A stretch of 64,000 nucleotides of DNA from Actinomycetospora sp. TBRC 11914 (GCF_012933465.1 NZ_JABBND010000023.1:1-64000), one strand, 5' to 3'. Positions 37,122 to 47,960 are shown, numbered from the stretch's first letter. Notes: generated from the letters alone by a model not told the origin. A program made the numbers and translations.

Positions 37122-37957
37122 TGGGTCAGAAGATCAACCCGCACGGGTTCCGACTCGGCATCACCACGGACTGGAAGTCCCGCTGGTACGCCGACAAGCA
37201 GTACGCCGACTACGTGGCCGAGGACGTCAAGATCCGCCGCATGCTCTCCAAGGGCATGGAGCGGGCCGGCATCTCCAAGGTCGAGATCGAGCGCACCCGC
37301 GACCGCGTGCGCGTCGACATCCACACCGCCCGCCCGGGCATCGTCATCGGCCGCCGCGGCGCGGAGGCCGACCGGCTGCGGGGCAACCTCGAGAAGCTGA
37401 CCGGCAAGCAGGTCCAGCTCAACATCCTCGAGGTCAAGGGCGCCGAGGCCGACGCGCAGCTCGTGGCGCAGGGCGTCGCCGAGCAGCTGTCCAACCGCGT
37501 GTCCTTCCGCCGCGCGATGCGCAAGGCCATGCAGTCGGCCATGCGCTCGCCGGGCGTCAAGGGCATCCGCGTGCAGTGCTCGGGCCGCCTCGGTGGCGCC
37601 GAGATGTCGCGCTCGGAGTTCTACCGCGAGGGCCGGGTGCCGCTGCACACGCTCCGCGCCGAGATCGACTACGGCCTGTTCGAGGCCCGGACCAACTTCG
37701 GCCGCATCGGCGTGAAGGTCTGGATCTACAAGGGCGACGTCGTCGGCGGGAAGCGCGAGTCCGAGCGCCAGGCGGCCCTCGACGCCGCCACCCGCGAGCC
37801 GCGCCGCGGCCGGGGCGACCGCGGCGACCGTCCCCGCGGCCGTCGGTCGGGCTCGTCCGGCACCACCGCGACGAGCACCGAGGCCGGGCGCGCCGCCGCC
37901 GAGGCCGCGTCCTCCGGGGCGCCGGCGTCCACCACCGGCTCCGGATCGGAGGGCTGA
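37121..37957 (+). CDS. rpsC: 30S ribosomal protein S3 with C-terminal extension
   Basis: S3 (278 aa) is at the mRNA entry tunnel. [15 protein letters not shown] opens the protein; the KH domain has the [11 protein letters not shown] loop. The conserved fold ends near residue 210, after which some 60 residues of Arg/Gly/Asp then Ser/Thr/Ala repeats form a tail, typical in kind of actinobacterial S3. Confidence 0.98.
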   Translation: MGQKINPHGFRLGITTDWKSRWYADKQYADYVAEDVKIRRMLSKGMERAGISKVEIERTRDRVRVDIHTARPGIVIGRRGAEADRLRGNLEKLTGKQVQLNILEVKGAEADAQLVAQGVAEQLSNRVSFRRAMRKAMQSAMRSPGVKGIRVQCSGRLGGAEMSRSEFYREGRVPLHTLRAEIDYGLFEARTNFGRIGVKVWIYKGDVVGGKRESERQAALDAATREPRRGRGDRGDRPRGRRSGSSGTTATSTEAGRAAAEAASSGAPASTTGSGSEG

Positions 37958-37960
37958 CGC

Positions 37961-38377
37961 GTGCTGATCCCCCGCAAGGTCAAGTTCCGCAAGCAGCACC
38001 GGCCGGACCGCTCGGGTGCGGCCAAGGGCGGCACGCAGATGGCCTTCGGTGACTACGGCATCCAGGCCCTGGAGCACGGCTACGTCACCAACCGCCAGAT
38101 CGAGTCGGCCCGTATCGCGATCACGCGCCACATCCGCCGTGGCGGCAAGGTCTGGATCAACATCTTCCCGGACCGTCCGCTGACCAAGAAGCCCGCCGAG
38201 ACCCGCATGGGTTCCGGCAAGGGCTCGCCGGAGAAGTGGATCGCGAACGTGAAGCCCGGCCGGGTCATGTTCGAGATGAGCTACCCGAACGAGGCCACCG
38301 CCCGTGAGGCACTGCGTCGCGCGCAGCACAAGCTGCCGATGCGCTGCCGCATCGTCACCCGTGAGGAGGCGTTCTGA
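37961..38377 (+). CDS. rplP: 50S ribosomal protein L16
   Basis: L16 (138 aa) positions A-site t[18 protein letters not shown], the [18 protein letters not shown] loop and [18 protein letters not shown] are canonical. The start is GTG 37961, three nt after rpsC; it overlaps rpmC by one base. Confidence 0.99.
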   Translation: MLIPRKVKFRKQHRPDRSGAAKGGTQMAFGDYGIQALEHGYVTNRQIESARIAITRHIRRGGKVWINIFPDRPLTKKPAETRMGSGKGSPEKWIANVKPGRVMFEMSYPNEATAREALRRAQHKLPMRCRIVTREEAF

Positions 38378-38613
38378 TGGCAGCGGGAACCCCCGCCAGC
38401 GAGCTGCGCGAGCTGACCGGCGAGGAGCTCGTCGCGCGTGCCCGCGAGGCGAAGGCCGAGCTGTTCAACCTCCGGTTCCAGATGGCCACCGGGCAGCTCG
38501 ACAACAACCGCCGGCTGCGGACCGTCCGCCACGACATCGCGCGCATCTACACGGTGATGCGCGAGCGTGAGCTCGGGCTGTCCGTCGCCCCTGACGAGGA
38601 GGGAGCGGCATGA
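38377..38613 (+). CDS. rpmC: 50S ribosomal protein L29
   Basis: L29 (78 aa) is a two-helix protein near the tunnel exit. [19 protein letters not shown] and [18 protein letters not shown] are clear. ATG 38377 shares a base with the rplP stop and the stop overlaps rpsQ by 4 nt. Confidence 0.98.
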   Translation: MAAGTPASELRELTGEELVARAREAKAELFNLRFQMATGQLDNNRRLRTVRHDIARIYTVMRERELGLSVAPDEEGAA

Positions 38614-38987
38614 GCGAGACGACCGCGACCAGCTCGGGGGCGACCGCTCCCGAGCGCGACGAGGAGCAGCAGGTCCGCTCCGAGACCAAGCAGGCCGGCA
38701 AGGCCGAGCAGAGCCCGGTCTCCGCGCGGAACGACGACCGCGGCCTGCGGAAGACCCGCGAGGGCCTCGTCGTCTCGGACAAGATGTCCAAGACGATCGT
38801 CGTCAGCCTCGAGGACCGGGTGAAGCACCCGCGCTACTCGAAGGTCATCCGCCGGACCAAGAAGGTCAAGGCGCACGACGAGCACAACACCGCCGGCCCG
38901 GGCGACCGCGTGCTCCTCATGGAGACCCGGCCGCTCTCGGCGACGAAGCGCTGGCGTCTCGTCGAGGTCCTCGAGAAGGCCAAGTAA
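38610..38987 (+). CDS. rpsQ: 30S ribosomal protein S17 with N-terminal extension
   Basis: The S17 core ([51 protein letters not shown]) starts near residue 46. About 45 preceding Ser/Thr/Glu/Gln-rich residues bring it to 125 aa rather than the usual 80-95. ATG 38610 makes an ATGA overlap with rpmC, which supports the long form. Confidence 0.97.
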   Translation: MSETTATSSGATAPERDEEQQVRSETKQAGKAEQSPVSARNDDRGLRKTREGLVVSDKMSKTIVVSLEDRVKHPRYSKVIRRTKKVKAHDEHNTAGPGDRVLLMETRPLSATKRWRLVEVLEKAK

Positions 38988-39051
38988 GTCCCCTCCGGGG
39001 CCACATCGAAACCATCCGGCGCCCGGCGCCGGGAAGGTCAGGAGAGAAGCA

Positions 39052-39420
39052 GTGATCCAGCAGGAGTCGCGACTCCGGGTCGCCGACAACACGGGAGCCA
39101 GGGAAATCCTGTGCATCCGTGTGCTCGGCGGCTCCTCCCGCCGCTACGCGGGGATCGGCGACGTCATCGTGGCCACCGTCAAGGAGGCCATCCCGGCGTC
39201 CGGCGTGAAGCGCGGCGACGTCGTCAAGGCCGTCGTGGTGCGCACCGTCAAGGAGAAGCGCCGCCCGGACGGCTCGTACATCAAGTTCGACGAGAACGCC
39301 GCGGTGATCATCAAGAACGACCGCGAGCCGCGCGGGACCCGCATCTTCGGCCCGGTCGGCCGGGAGCTGCGCGACAAGCGCTTCATGCGGATCATCTCCC
39401 TCGCGCCGGAGGTGCTGTAG
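39052..39420 (+). CDS. rplN: 50S ribosomal protein L14
   Basis: L14 (122 aa) forms bridges to 16S r[23 protein letters not shown] and the ending [12 protein letters not shown] are canonical. GTG 39052 follows GGAGAGAAGCA. A 64-nt gap to rpsQ marks the boundary between the S10 and spc parts of the cluster. Confidence 0.99.
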   Translation: MIQQESRLRVADNTGAREILCIRVLGGSSRRYAGIGDVIVATVKEAIPASGVKRGDVVKAVVVRTVKEKRRPDGSYIKFDENAAVIIKNDREPRGTRIFGPVGRELRDKRFMRIISLAPEVL

Positions 39421-39424
39421 CCAG

Positions 39425-39745
39425 ATGAAGGTCAAGAAGGGCGACACCGTGCTGGTCATCGCCGGCAAGGACAAGGGCGCGAAGGGCAAGGTCATCAAGG
39501 CCTACCCCGACCGCGACCGGGTCCTCGTCGAGGGCGTGAACCGGATCAAGAAGCACACGGCCCAGTCCGCGAACCAGCGGGGCGCGCAGTCCGGCGGGAT
39601 CGTCACGCAGGAGGCGGCCATTCACGTCTCGAACGTGATGGTCGTCGACGGCGACGGCAAGCCGGCCCGCGTCGGCTACCGCGAGGGCGGCGAGGGCGAG
39701 CAGAAGCGCGTGCGCGTCTCGCGCCGCAACGGGAAGGACATCTGA
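39425..39745 (+). CDS. rplX: 50S ribosomal protein L24
   Basis: L24 (106 aa) initiates 50S assembly. The KOW motif [20 protein letters not shown] is at the N-terminus. It starts 4 nt after rplN and overlaps rplE by one base. Confidence 0.99.
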   Translation: MKVKKGDTVLVIAGKDKGAKGKVIKAYPDRDRVLVEGVNRIKKHTAQSANQRGAQSGGIVTQEAAIHVSNVMVVDGDGKPARVGYREGGEGEQKRVRVSRRNGKDI

Positions 39746-40305
39746 TGACGAGCACCGAGACTCGTCCCCGGCTGCAGCAGCGCTACCTGGACGCGATCCG
39801 TCAGGAACTGACGGACCAGTTCGGCTACGCGAACCCGATGCTCGTGCCCGGCGTCACCAAGGTCGTCGTCAACATGGGCGTCGGCGAGGCCGCGCGCGAC
39901 TCGAAGCTGATGGAGGGCGCGGTCCGCGACCTCACCCTGATCAGCGGCCAGAAGCCCGAGATCCGCCGGGCCCGCAAGTCGATCGCGCAGTTCAAGCTGC
40001 GCGAGGGGATGCCGATCGGCGCCCGCAGCACGCTGCGCGGCGCGCGGATGTGGGAGTTCCTCGACCGCCTGGTCTCGATCTCGCTGCCGCGCATCCGCGA
40101 CTTCCGCGGCCTCTCGCCCAAGCAGTTCGACGGCTCGGGCAACTACACGTTCGGTCTGTCCGACCAGTCGATGTTCCACGAGATCGACCAGGACTCGATC
40201 GACCGGCCGCGGGGGATGGACATCACCGTGGTCACCTCCGCGACCACCGACGAGGAAGGCCGGGCCCTGCTGCGTGCCCTCGGCTTCCCGTTCAGGGAGA
40301 ACTGA
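39745..40305 (+). CDS. rplE: 50S ribosomal protein L5
   Basis: L5 (186 aa) binds 5S rRNA and touches P-site t[40 protein letters not shown] and the C-terminal [16 protein letters not shown] identify it. One base separates it from rpsN. Confidence 0.99.
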   Translation: MTSTETRPRLQQRYLDAIRQELTDQFGYANPMLVPGVTKVVVNMGVGEAARDSKLMEGAVRDLTLISGQKPEIRRARKSIAQFKLREGMPIGARSTLRGARMWEFLDRLVSISLPRIRDFRGLSPKQFDGSGNYTFGLSDQSMFHEIDQDSIDRPRGMDITVVTSATTDEEGRALLRALGFPFREN

Positions 40306-40306
40306 G

Positions 40307-40492
40307 ATGGCGAAGAAGGCACTGGTCAACAAGGCGGCGCGGACCCCGAAGTTCAAGGTCCGCGGCTACACCCGCTGCAACCGCTGCGGGCGTGCGCGCG
40401 CGGTCCTGCGCAAGTTCGGGCTGTGCCGCGTCTGCCTGCGCGAGATGGCGCACCGGGGCGAGCTCCCGGGCGTCAGCAAGTCCTCGTGGTGA
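40307..40492 (+). CDS. rpsN: 30S ribosomal protein S14, zinc-binding short form (type Z)
   Basis: At 61 aa this is the short S14 with a zinc ribbon: [20 protein letters not shown] holds both CxxC pairs. Many actinobacteria also keep a long zinc-free copy elsewhere for zinc starvation. ATG 40307 follows the rplE stop. Its stop overlaps the GTG of the next ORF as GTGA. Confidence 0.99.
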   Translation: MAKKALVNKAARTPKFKVRGYTRCNRCGRARAVLRKFGLCRVCLREMAHRGELPGVSKSSW

Positions 40493-40743
40493 GCCGCGTG
40501 CACGACGAGACCGTCGACGCCCTCGTCGAGGAGGAGCTGCCGGGCCGCGCGATCGACCCGCAGCTGTTGACCCTGATCCAGCGCGTCGCCCACCGCGAGC
40601 ACCTGCTCGACGGCACCGCGAGCGCCGCGCACCCCCGCAACGACAACTTGACCCGCCCCGGACGCCGCAGGCCCGCCACGGGGTCGTCCGCCCGCCGGAC
40701 GACCCGGGGTACCACGGCGAGGAAGGTGACCTGGTCGCGATGA
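40489..40743 (+). CDS. Small unknown protein encoded between rpsN and rpsH
   Basis: I do not recognise this 84-aa product. GTG 40489 overlaps the rpsN stop by 4 nt (GTGA) and its TGA overlaps the rpsH ATG by 4 nt (ATGA), so it would be translationally coupled on both sides. The first 55 or so codons all end in G or C while second positions are mixed, the pattern of real genes here. That part ([18 protein letters not shown], then [20 protein letters not shown]) is acidic and helical; the last 30 residues are Arg/Thr/Gly-rich and basic, with weaker codon bias, and overlap a 10-bp hairpin. No signal peptide or membrane helix is seen. It could instead be a degenerate gene or a leader for rpsH. 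Confidence 0.55.
   Translation: MSRVHDETVDALVEEELPGRAIDPQLLTLIQRVAHREHLLDGTASAAHPRNDNLTRPGRRRPATGSSARRTTRGTTARKVTWSR
40681..40705 (+). promoter_or_regulatory. Hairpin upstream of rpsH
   Basis: GGGTCGTCCG (40681-40690) pairs perfectly with CGGACGACCC (40696-40705) around a 5-nt loop, 35 nt before rpsH. It could be a regulatory or processing site, perhaps for feedback by a ribosomal protein; this is inference. Confidence 0.45.
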
Positions 40744-41138
40744 CGATGACCGACCCGATCGCGGACATGCTCACGCGCATCCGGAACGCCAACTCGGCGT
40801 TCCACGAGAACGTGACCATGCCGCACAGCAAGCTGAAGGCCCACGTGGCCCAGGTCCTGCTCGAGCAGGGCTACATCGCGGGGTACCGCAGCGAGCCGGC
40901 GGCCGTGGGCAAGAGCCTGGTCGTGGACCTCAAGTACGGACCGAACCGCGAGCGCAGCATCGCCGGCATCAAGCGAATCTCGAAGCCGGGCCTGCGGGTC
41001 TACGCCAAGTCCACCGAGCTCCCCCGCGTGCTCGGCGGCCTCGGCGTCGCGATCATCTCGACGTCCTCGGGCCTGTTGACCGACCGGCAGGCCTACCAGC
41101 GGCGAATGGGCGGGGAAGTCCTCGCCTTCGTCTGGTAG
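40740..41138 (+). CDS. rpsH: 30S ribosomal protein S8
   Basis: S8 (132 aa) binds the central domain of 16S rRNA and represses the spc operon in E. coli. [20 protein letters not shown] and the ending [17 protein letters not shown]...GEVLAFVW are diagnostic. ATG 40740 is used; ATG 40746 is an alternative start two codons later. Confidence 0.98.
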   Translation: MTMTDPIADMLTRIRNANSAFHENVTMPHSKLKAHVAQVLLEQGYIAGYRSEPAAVGKSLVVDLKYGPNRERSIAGIKRISKPGLRVYAKSTELPRVLGGLGVAIISTSSGLLTDRQAYQRRMGGEVLAFVW

Positions 41139-41157
41139 CGGAGAGGGGAACCGAACC

Positions 41158-41694
41158 ATGTCACGCATCGGCAAGGCCCCGATCACCGTGCCGTCCGGCG
41201 TCGACGTCACCGTCGAGGGCCAGCACGTCACCGTGAAGGGGCCCAAGGGCACCCTCAGCCACACCGTCGACCAGCCCATCGGGGTGACCCTCGAGGACGG
41301 CGTCCTCTCGGTGTCGCGCCCCGACGACGAGCGGGAGAACCGCTCGCTGCACGGGCTCTCGCGCTCGCTGCTGAACAACCTCGTCGTCGGGGTGACCCAG
41401 GGCTTCGAGCGCAAGCTCGAGATCCACGGTGTCGGCTACCGCGTGCAGCTCAAGGGGAACACCCTCGAGTTCGCGCTGGGCTACAGCCACCCCGTGCGCA
41501 TCGAGGCGCCTGACGGCGTCTCCTTCGCGGTGGAGAGCCCCACCCGCTTCTCGGTGCAGGGCGCCGACAAGCAGGTCGTCGGCCAGATCGCCGCGAACAT
41601 CCGCCGCCTGCGCAAGCCCGACCCCTACAAGGGCAAGGGCGTGCGCTACGCCGGCGAGCAGATCCGCCGCAAGGTCGGGAAGACGGGTAAGTGA
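41158..41694 (+). CDS. rplF: 50S ribosomal protein L6
   Basis: L6 (178 aa) has two related domains near the sarcin-ricin loop. [17 protein letters not shown] and the C-terminal [20 protein letters not shown] are canonical. ATG 41158 follows GGAGAGGGGAACC. The stop shares its last base with the rplR ATG. Confidence 0.99.
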   Translation: MSRIGKAPITVPSGVDVTVEGQHVTVKGPKGTLSHTVDQPIGVTLEDGVLSVSRPDDERENRSLHGLSRSLLNNLVVGVTQGFERKLEIHGVGYRVQLKGNTLEFALGYSHPVRIEAPDGVSFAVESPTRFSVQGADKQVVGQIAANIRRLRKPDPYKGKGVRYAGEQIRRKVGKTGK

Positions 41695-42095
41695 TGGCTG
41701 AGACCACCGAGAAGAAGCGCACCCAGATCGGGAAGAACGTCTCCGAGACCCGCCGTACGGGGCGCGTGCGCCGTCACGCCCGCCTGCGCAAGAAGGTCGA
41801 GGGGACCCCGGTCCGCCCGCGCCTCGTCGTCACCCGCTCCGCGCGGCACATCACCGCCCAGGTGGTGGACGACCTCGCCGGCCACACGCTCGCGCACGCG
41901 TCGAGCATGGAGGCCGACGTCCGCGGGCTGGAGGGCGACAAGAAGGCGCAGGCCGCCAAGGTCGGCGAGCTCGTCGCCAGCCGTTCGAAGTCCGCGGGGA
42001 TCGAGGCGGTCGTCTTCGACCGCGGCGGTCGCCGTTACCACGGCCGCATCGCGCAGCTCGCGGATGCGGCCCGCGAGGGGGGCCTGACGTTCTGA
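41694..42095 (+). CDS. rplR: 50S ribosomal protein L18
   Basis: L18 (133 aa) binds 5S r[23 protein letters not shown] and the C-terminal [20 protein letters not shown] identify it. ATG 41694 is chosen; a GTG at 41691 is in frame one codon earlier. Confidence 0.98.
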   Translation: MAETTEKKRTQIGKNVSETRRTGRVRRHARLRKKVEGTPVRPRLVVTRSARHITAQVVDDLAGHTLAHASSMEADVRGLEGDKKAQAAKVGELVASRSKSAGIEAVVFDRGGRRYHGRIAQLADAAREGGLTF

Positions 42096-42129
42096 TGGCT
42101 CTCCGGAACCAGCAAGGGAAGGACGCCTG

Positions 42130-42723
42130 ATGCCGGGCACCCAGCGCCGCGAAGGCGGCCAGGGCGGCCGCGACCGCCAGGGCGGCGGCCGCGGCGGCGC
42201 CCAGGACCGGACGCCGCACCTCGAGCGCGTCGTCGCCATCAACCGCGTGGCCAAGGTCGTCAAGGGCGGCCGCCGCTTCAGCTTCACCGCCCTGGTGGTC
42301 GTCGGCAACGGCGACGGCGAGGTCGGCGTGGGCTACGGCAAGGCCAAGGAGGTGCCGGCCGCGATCGCCAAGGGCGTGGAGGAGGCGAAGAAGAACTTCT
42401 TCCGCGTCCCGCGGGTCGGCGGCACCATCACGCACCCCGTGCAGGGCGAGGACGCCGCCGGCGTCGTCCTCCTGCGCCCCGCGAGCCCCGGTACCGGTGT
42501 CATCGCCGGTGGGCCGGTGCGCGCGGTCCTGGAGTGCGCGGGGATCGCGGACATCCTGTCCAAGTCCCTGGGCAGCCAGAACGCCATCAACATCGTGCAC
42601 GCCACGGTGGCCGCGCTGAAGGCGCTGCAGGTCCCCGAGGCCGTCGCGGCCCGCCGCGGCCTGCCGCTGGACGAGGTCGCGCCGGCGCGCATGCTCCGCC
42701 AGCGCGCCGGTCAGGGGGTCTGA
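42130..42723 (+). CDS. rpsE: 30S ribosomal protein S5
   Basis: S5 (197 aa) contributes to decoding fidelity. The double-stranded-RNA-binding N-domain ([34 protein letters not shown]) is preceded by a Gly/Arg/Gln-rich extension of about 30 residues. The C-domain has [20 protein letters not shown]. Three nt separate it from rpmD. Confidence 0.99.
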   Translation: MPGTQRREGGQGGRDRQGGGRGGAQDRTPHLERVVAINRVAKVVKGGRRFSFTALVVVGNGDGEVGVGYGKAKEVPAAIAKGVEEAKKNFFRVPRVGGTITHPVQGEDAAGVVLLRPASPGTGVIAGGPVRAVLECAGIADILSKSLGSQNAINIVHATVAALKALQVPEAVAARRGLPLDEVAPARMLRQRAGQGV

Positions 42724-42726
42724 GCC

Positions 42727-42906
42727 ATGGCCGACCTCAAGGTCACGCAGACCCGGTCGAGCATCGGGGGCAAGCGCAACCAGCGCGAGACCCTCCGGAC
42801 GCTCGGCCTGCGCCGGATCGGCGCGACGGTCACGCGGCCGGACACCCCGCAGAACCGCGGGCTCGTCCACACCGTGCGGCACCTCGTCTCGGTCGAGGAG
42901 GTCTGA
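42727..42906 (+). CDS. rpmD: 50S ribosomal protein L30
   Basis: This 59-aa protein begins [20 protein letters not shown] and contains [20 protein letters not shown] and [10 protein letters not shown], the standard L30 pattern. L30 is often lost in other phyla but regular in actinobacteria. It lies 3 nt after rpsE and 2 nt before rplO. Confidence 0.97.
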   Translation: MADLKVTQTRSSIGGKRNQRETLRTLGLRRIGATVTRPDTPQNRGLVHTVRHLVSVEEV

Positions 42907-42908
42907 AG

Positions 42909-43361
42909 ATGAGCGACGGACCGCTCAAGCTCCACCACCTGCGCCCGGCCCCGGGCAGCAAGACGGAGAAGACGCGCGTCGGCCGCGGTGAGGCCTCGAA
43001 GGGCAAGACCGCCGGCCGCGGCACCAAGGGCACCGGCGCCCGCAAGAACGTCCCCGCGGCGTTCGAGGGCGGCCAGATGCCCCTGCAGATGCGCCTGCCG
43101 AAGCTCAAGGGCTTCCGCAACCGCAACAAGGTCGTCGCGCAGATCGTCAACGTCGGTGACCTGGCGCGGCTGTTCCCCGACGGCGGCGAGGTCGGCCCGG
43201 CCGAGCTCGTGGCCGCCGGCGCCGTCCGTGCCGGGCACCCGGTGAAGGTGCTCGGCGAGGGCGACCTCGGCTCGGTGAGCCTGCAGGTGAGCGCGCACGC
43301 GTTCTCCGGCTCGGCCACCGAGAAGATCACCGCGGCGGGCGGGACGACCACGGTCGTCTGA
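42909..43361 (+). CDS. rplO: 50S ribosomal protein L15
   Basis: L15 (150 aa) is a late 50S assembly protein. [20 protein letters not shown], the glycine-rich loop [16 protein letters not shown] and [18 protein letters not shown] are canonical. ATG 42909 follows GAGGAGGTCTGAAG in the end of rpmD. It closes the spc cluster; a hairpin follows. Confidence 0.99.
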   Translation: MSDGPLKLHHLRPAPGSKTEKTRVGRGEASKGKTAGRGTKGTGARKNVPAAFEGGQMPLQMRLPKLKGFRNRNKVVAQIVNVGDLARLFPDGGEVGPAELVAAGAVRAGHPVKVLGEGDLGSVSLQVSAHAFSGSATEKITAAGGTTTVV

Positions 43362-43381
43362 CCCCGCACCGCATCACGACC

Positions 43382-43415
43382 CGGGCCCGGGGTGCCGATC
43401 GGCACCCCGGGCCCG
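43382..43415 (+). terminator. Terminator after rplO
   Basis: A 15-bp perfect stem pairs 43382-43396 with 43401-43415 around GATC. The following 238 nt up to secY contain no supported gene; TACCCT at 43516-43521 could be a -10 box for secY. Confidence 0.75.
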
Positions 43416-43653
43416 TGGTCTGTCGGCTCCGGCTCCGGCTCCGCTGCGTGCCCCCGTGTATCGGCGCCGTGCCGCCCGCGCGTCGGGGCCGGTCGGGGCC
43501 CTCCCGGCCTGCTGTTACCCTCGCCGCAGGCCCCGCCCGTTCCCGGAACGCCCGACGCCGGAACGTGAGCGCACCGGCCCGCCCCTCCCCGGGGCGCCGG
43601 CCGCGACCTCCTCGAGCGGCGGAGCCGGAATCGACGACCAGCTGGAGGTCCGA

Positions 43654-44973
<1,320 letters not shown>

Positions 44974-45070
44974 CGGGCACCCCCCGCCCGGTGGTGGGGG
45001 CCGGGGACGGTCCCCGCGGGGCAGGATGGATGCGTGCGCCCGACGACGGGTGCGCAGGAGAGGAGTGGAC

Positions 45071-45628
45071 ATGAGGATCGTTCTGGTGGGGCCGCCCGGA
45101 GCAGGCAAGGGGACGCAGGCGGCGCGGTTGTCGGAGCGGCTGGACGCCCCGCACATCTCCACCGGCGACCTCTTCCGCGACAACATGAAGAACGGCACCG
45201 AGCTCGGCAAGGAGGCCCAGCGCTACGTCGACGCGGGCGACCTGGTGCCCGACGAGGTCACCGTCGCGATGGTCAAGGACCGGCTCGCGCAGCCCGACGC
45301 CGCCGACGGCTTCCTGCTCGACGGGTTCCCCCGCAACACCTCGCAGGCCGAGGAGCTGAAGAAGGTCCTCTCCGACCTCGACCAGCGTCTCGACGCCGTC
45401 CTGCTCTTCGAGGTCGACGACGAGGAGCTGATCCAGCGCCTCACCGCCCGCGGCCGTTCGGACGACACCGAGGACGTCATCCGCAACCGGCAGGAGGTCT
45501 ACCGCCGGGAGACCGCGCCGCTGATCGACTACTACCGCGACATCCTCGTGACGGTGGACGCGATGGGCTCGATGGACGAGGTCACCGACCGGGCGATGGA
45601 CGCGCTGGCCGACGAGCCCGAGGACTGA
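45071..45628 (+). CDS. adk: Adenylate kinase
   Basis: The 185-aa enzyme catalyses ATP + AMP to 2 ADP. P-loop GPPGAGKGT (7-15), the AMP-binding block [11 protein letters not shown], and the DGFPRN motif are present. It is the short form without the LID zinc domain, as in mycobacteria. ATG 45071 follows GGAGAGGAG; secY-adk-map is the usual order. Confidence 0.99.
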   Translation: MRIVLVGPPGAGKGTQAARLSERLDAPHISTGDLFRDNMKNGTELGKEAQRYVDAGDLVPDEVTVAMVKDRLAQPDAADGFLLDGFPRNTSQAEELKKVLSDLDQRLDAVLLFEVDDEELIQRLTARGRSDDTEDVIRNRQEVYRRETAPLIDYYRDILVTVDAMGSMDEVTDRAMDALADEPED

Positions 45629-45634
45629 GCCGCG

Positions 45635-46534
45635 GTGGGGCTCGCCCGCATCGTGCGCGGCGCCGGCCAGCTCGGCGGGGCGAGCCTCGCCGACGTGGGC
45701 GTGGAGCTCGGGCGGGTGGCCGGGCGGCTCTCCGGCGGGCGGATCGGGAACGACGTGCAGATCAAGTCCCGGGGCGAGCTCCAGGCGATGCGGGCCGCCG
45801 GCCTGGTCGTGGCGGACACGCTCGCGCGCGTGTCCGCGGCGGCCGTGCCCGGGGCGACCACGGCCGACCTGGACGCGCTCGCCGAGGCGACGATCCGCGG
45901 GGCGGGCGCCGTCCCGTCGTTCCTGGGCTACCACGGGTTCCCGGGCAGCATCTGCACCTCGGTGAACGCCGAGGTCGTGCACGGGATCCCGGGGCCCGGC
46001 ACGGTGCTGGGCGAGGGCGACCTGCTCTCGGTGGACTGCGGCGCGATCCTGGACGGATGGCACGGCGACGCCGCGGTCACCGTCTCGGTGGGCACGCCGG
46101 CCCCCGGCGACACCGAGCTGTCCGCGGCGTGCCGCGCGGCGATGTGGGCGGGGATTGCCGAGGTCCGGCCCGGCAACCGCCTCGGCGACGTCTCGCACGC
46201 GATCGAGGCCGAGGCCCGCCGCCACCGCACCCCGGCGGGGGAGGGCTTCGGGATCGTCGAGGACTACGGCGGGCACGGCATCGGCACCGAGATGCACATG
46301 GAGCCGTTCCTGCCGAACCTCGGCCGGCCCGGCACCGGGCCGCGGCTGCGCGAGGGCCTCGTCCTGGCCGTGGAGCCGATGCTCACCGCCGGCGACGCCG
46401 AGACCGAGGAGCTCGACGACGAGTGGACCGTCGTCACCGCGGACGGTGCCCGGGCCGCGCACTGGGAGCACACGGTCGCGGTCACCGACTCCGGGCCGTG
46501 GGTGCTGACCGCCCCGGAGAATACAGATAGCTGA
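45635..46534 (+). CDS. map: Methionine aminopeptidase, type I
   Basis: This 299-aa metalloenzyme removes the initiator Met. Metal ligands are visible in order: Asp in [13 protein letters not shown] (both), His in [10 protein letters not shown], Glu in VEPMLTAG and Glu in WEHTVAVT. About 40 residues precede the conserved [10 protein letters not shown] start; a GTG at 45755 would remove them, and the downstream core alone is of standard length. GTG 45635 has GAGGA about nine bases upstream. Confidence 0.95.
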   Translation: MGLARIVRGAGQLGGASLADVGVELGRVAGRLSGGRIGNDVQIKSRGELQAMRAAGLVVADTLARVSAAAVPGATTADLDALAEATIRGAGAVPSFLGYHGFPGSICTSVNAEVVHGIPGPGTVLGEGDLLSVDCGAILDGWHGDAAVTVSVGTPAPGDTELSAACRAAMWAGIAEVRPGNRLGDVSHAIEAEARRHRTPAGEGFGIVEDYGGHGIGTEMHMEPFLPNLGRPGTGPRLREGLVLAVEPMLTAGDAETEELDDEWTVVTADGARAAHWEHTVAVTDSGPWVLTAPENTDS

Positions 46535-46547
46535 ACTGTCCGCTATC
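46526..46547. promoter_or_regulatory. Inverted repeat GATAGC-n10-GCTATC, candidate operator
   Basis: The 6-bp arms lie over the map stop codon and 35 nt ahead of the DUF1707 gene. A possible -10 (TACGCT, 46551-46556) follows immediately, so a bound regulator would block it. Confidence 0.35.
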
Positions 46548-46581
46548 CGCTACGCTGGTTCCCGGGTCAGGGGAACCGGAG

Positions 46582-47067
46582 GTGGTCGTGGTGTCGGTGG
46601 ACGGTGCGGTGCGGTGCTCGGACGCGGAACGCGCGCAGGTGGCGGACCGGTTGGCGACGGCGCACGCGGAGGGCCGGCTGACGCTGGCCGAGTACGACGA
46701 GCGGGTACGCGCGGCCCACGGGGCCGTGGTGCGCGACGACCTCGCGCCGCTCACGGGCGACCTGCCGGGGCGCCCGGCCGCGCCCGCCGTCGTCGGGAGG
46801 TCCCGGACGGAGCCGGCGCGGCGCTCGCGGTCCTGCGCGTTCGGGGGGCCGTTCCCGGGGCCGTTCCCGGTATCGGCGGGTGGCGTTCGCGGCGCGGTCG
46901 CGGCGTGGGCGGTCGTCAGCGCGGTGAACCTGCTGATCTGGCTCGCCGTCGTGCTGGGGAGCGGGGCGGCGGTGTACCCGTGGTGGATCTGGGTGGCCGG
47001 GCCGTGGGGCGTGGCGCTGCTGGTCGGCGCGCTCGGCCGGTCGGCGCAGCGCTCGGCCACCCCCTGA
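46582..47067 (+). CDS. DUF1707 domain membrane protein
   Basis: The 161-aa protein has an N-terminal DUF1707 domain (about residues 10-62: RCSDAERAQVADRLATAHAE, GRLTLAEYDERVRAA, LAPLTGDLPG), a Pro/Arg linker, and two membrane helices (AAWAVVSAVNLLIWLAVVLG and a second near 140-155) like a 2TM domain. DUF1707 proteins are common in actinobacteria and often regulatory or envelope-linked, but function is unknown. GTG 46582 is preceded by GGAACCGGAG; GTG 46591 is an alternative. It converges with the dehydrogenase. Confidence 0.85.
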   Translation: MVVVSVDGAVRCSDAERAQVADRLATAHAEGRLTLAEYDERVRAAHGAVVRDDLAPLTGDLPGRPAAPAVVGRSRTEPARRSRSCAFGGPFPGPFPVSAGGVRGAVAAWAVVSAVNLLIWLAVVLGSGAAVYPWWIWVAGPWGVALLVGALGRSAQRSATP

Positions 47068-47071
47068 GCGC

Positions 47072-47119
47072 ACGAACGGCCGGTTCGTGACCTTCTTCGG
47101 TGACGAACCGGCCGTTCGT
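47072..47119. terminator. Bidirectional terminator between convergent genes
   Basis: A 17-bp perfect inverted repeat (47072-47088 and 47103-47119) with a 14-nt loop lies between the two convergent stop codons. Confidence 0.8.
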
Positions 47120-47165
47120 CCGGAGGGGCGGGTGAGGCGGGCCGGGCCGGGCCGGGCGCTCCGGC

Positions 47166-47960
47166 CTACTTGGGCGCCATCCGGATCGCGCCGTCGAGGC
47201 GGATGGTCTCGCCGTTGAGCATCGGGTTCTCGACGATGTGCGCGACGAGGGCCGCGTACTCGCTCGGGTCACCGAGGCGCGACGGGTGCGGCACCTGGGC
47301 GCCGAGGGAGTCGATGTGCTCCTGCGGCAGCGTCGCGAACAGCGGGGTGTGGAAGAGGCCCGGGGCGATGGTGCAGACCCGGATGCCGATCGAGGCGAGG
47401 TCGCGGGCGATCGGCAGCGTCATGCCGACGATGCCGCCCTTCGACGCCGAGTAGGCGGCCTGTCCGATCTGGCCGTCGAAGGCCGCGACGGAGGCGGTGT
47501 TGACGACGACGCCGCGGTCGCCGGTGCCGACGGCCGCGTCGGTCAGCGGCTCGGTCTCGCTCATCGCCTGGGCGGCGAGGCGGATGACGTTGAACGTGCC
47601 CACGAGGTTGACGTTCAGGACCTTGGTGAACTCCTCGAGCGGGAACGGGCCCTTGCGCCCCGCGGTGCGGTGGGCGTTGCCGATGCCCGCGCAGTTGACC
47701 GCCACGCGCAGCGTGCCCCCGACCCGTGAACCCAGCCCCGCGGCCGCGTCGATCGCCTGGGTCACCTGCTCGGGGTCGGTGACGTCGGCCGGGGCGAAGA
47801 CCGCCCGCTCGCCCAGCTCCTTCGCGACCTCCCCGCCCGCCGACGACGGCAGGTCGACGATCACCACCGACGCGCCCTGCGCGTACAGCTTCTCCACGGT
47901 CGCCCGGCCCAGGCCGGACGCTCCGCCGGTCACCAGCGCGACGGCCCCGTCGACGTCCAC
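47166..47960 (-). CDS. Short-chain dehydrogenase, 3-hydroxyacyl-CoA dehydrogenase type-2-like
   Basis: The 264-aa NAD(P)-dependent oxidoreductase has the cofactor motif TGGASGLG (11-18) with Asp36 after beta-2 favouring NAD, NCAG (89-92), and the catalytic set Ser157, Tyr170 and Lys174 (YSASK). The C-terminal [19 protein letters not shown] resembles human HSD17B10-type enzymes, which act on 3-hydroxyacyl-CoA or steroids, so a role in fatty-acid breakdown is likely but not proven. GTG start at 47960 has GGAGGACGAAC before it. It is the only metabolic gene in this stretch. Confidence 0.9.
   Translation of the reverse strand: MDVDGAVALVTGGASGLGRATVEKLYAQGASVVIVDLPSSAGGEVAKELGERAVFAPADVTDPEQVTQAIDAAAGLGSRVGGTLRVAVNCAGIGNAHRTAGRKGPFPLEEFTKVLNVNLVGTFNVIRLAAQAMSETEPLTDAAVGTGDRGVVVNTASVAAFDGQIGQAAYSASKGGIVGMTLPIARDLASIGIRVCTIAPGLFHTPLFATLPQEHIDSLGAQVPHPSRLGDPSEYAALVAHIVENPMLNGETIRLDGAIRMAPK

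Noticed and set aside
43456-43653. A longer SecY beginning at 43456
   Set aside because: The extra 66 residues are Arg/Pro-rich without SecY similarity, and GTG 43654 has an ideal ribosome site.
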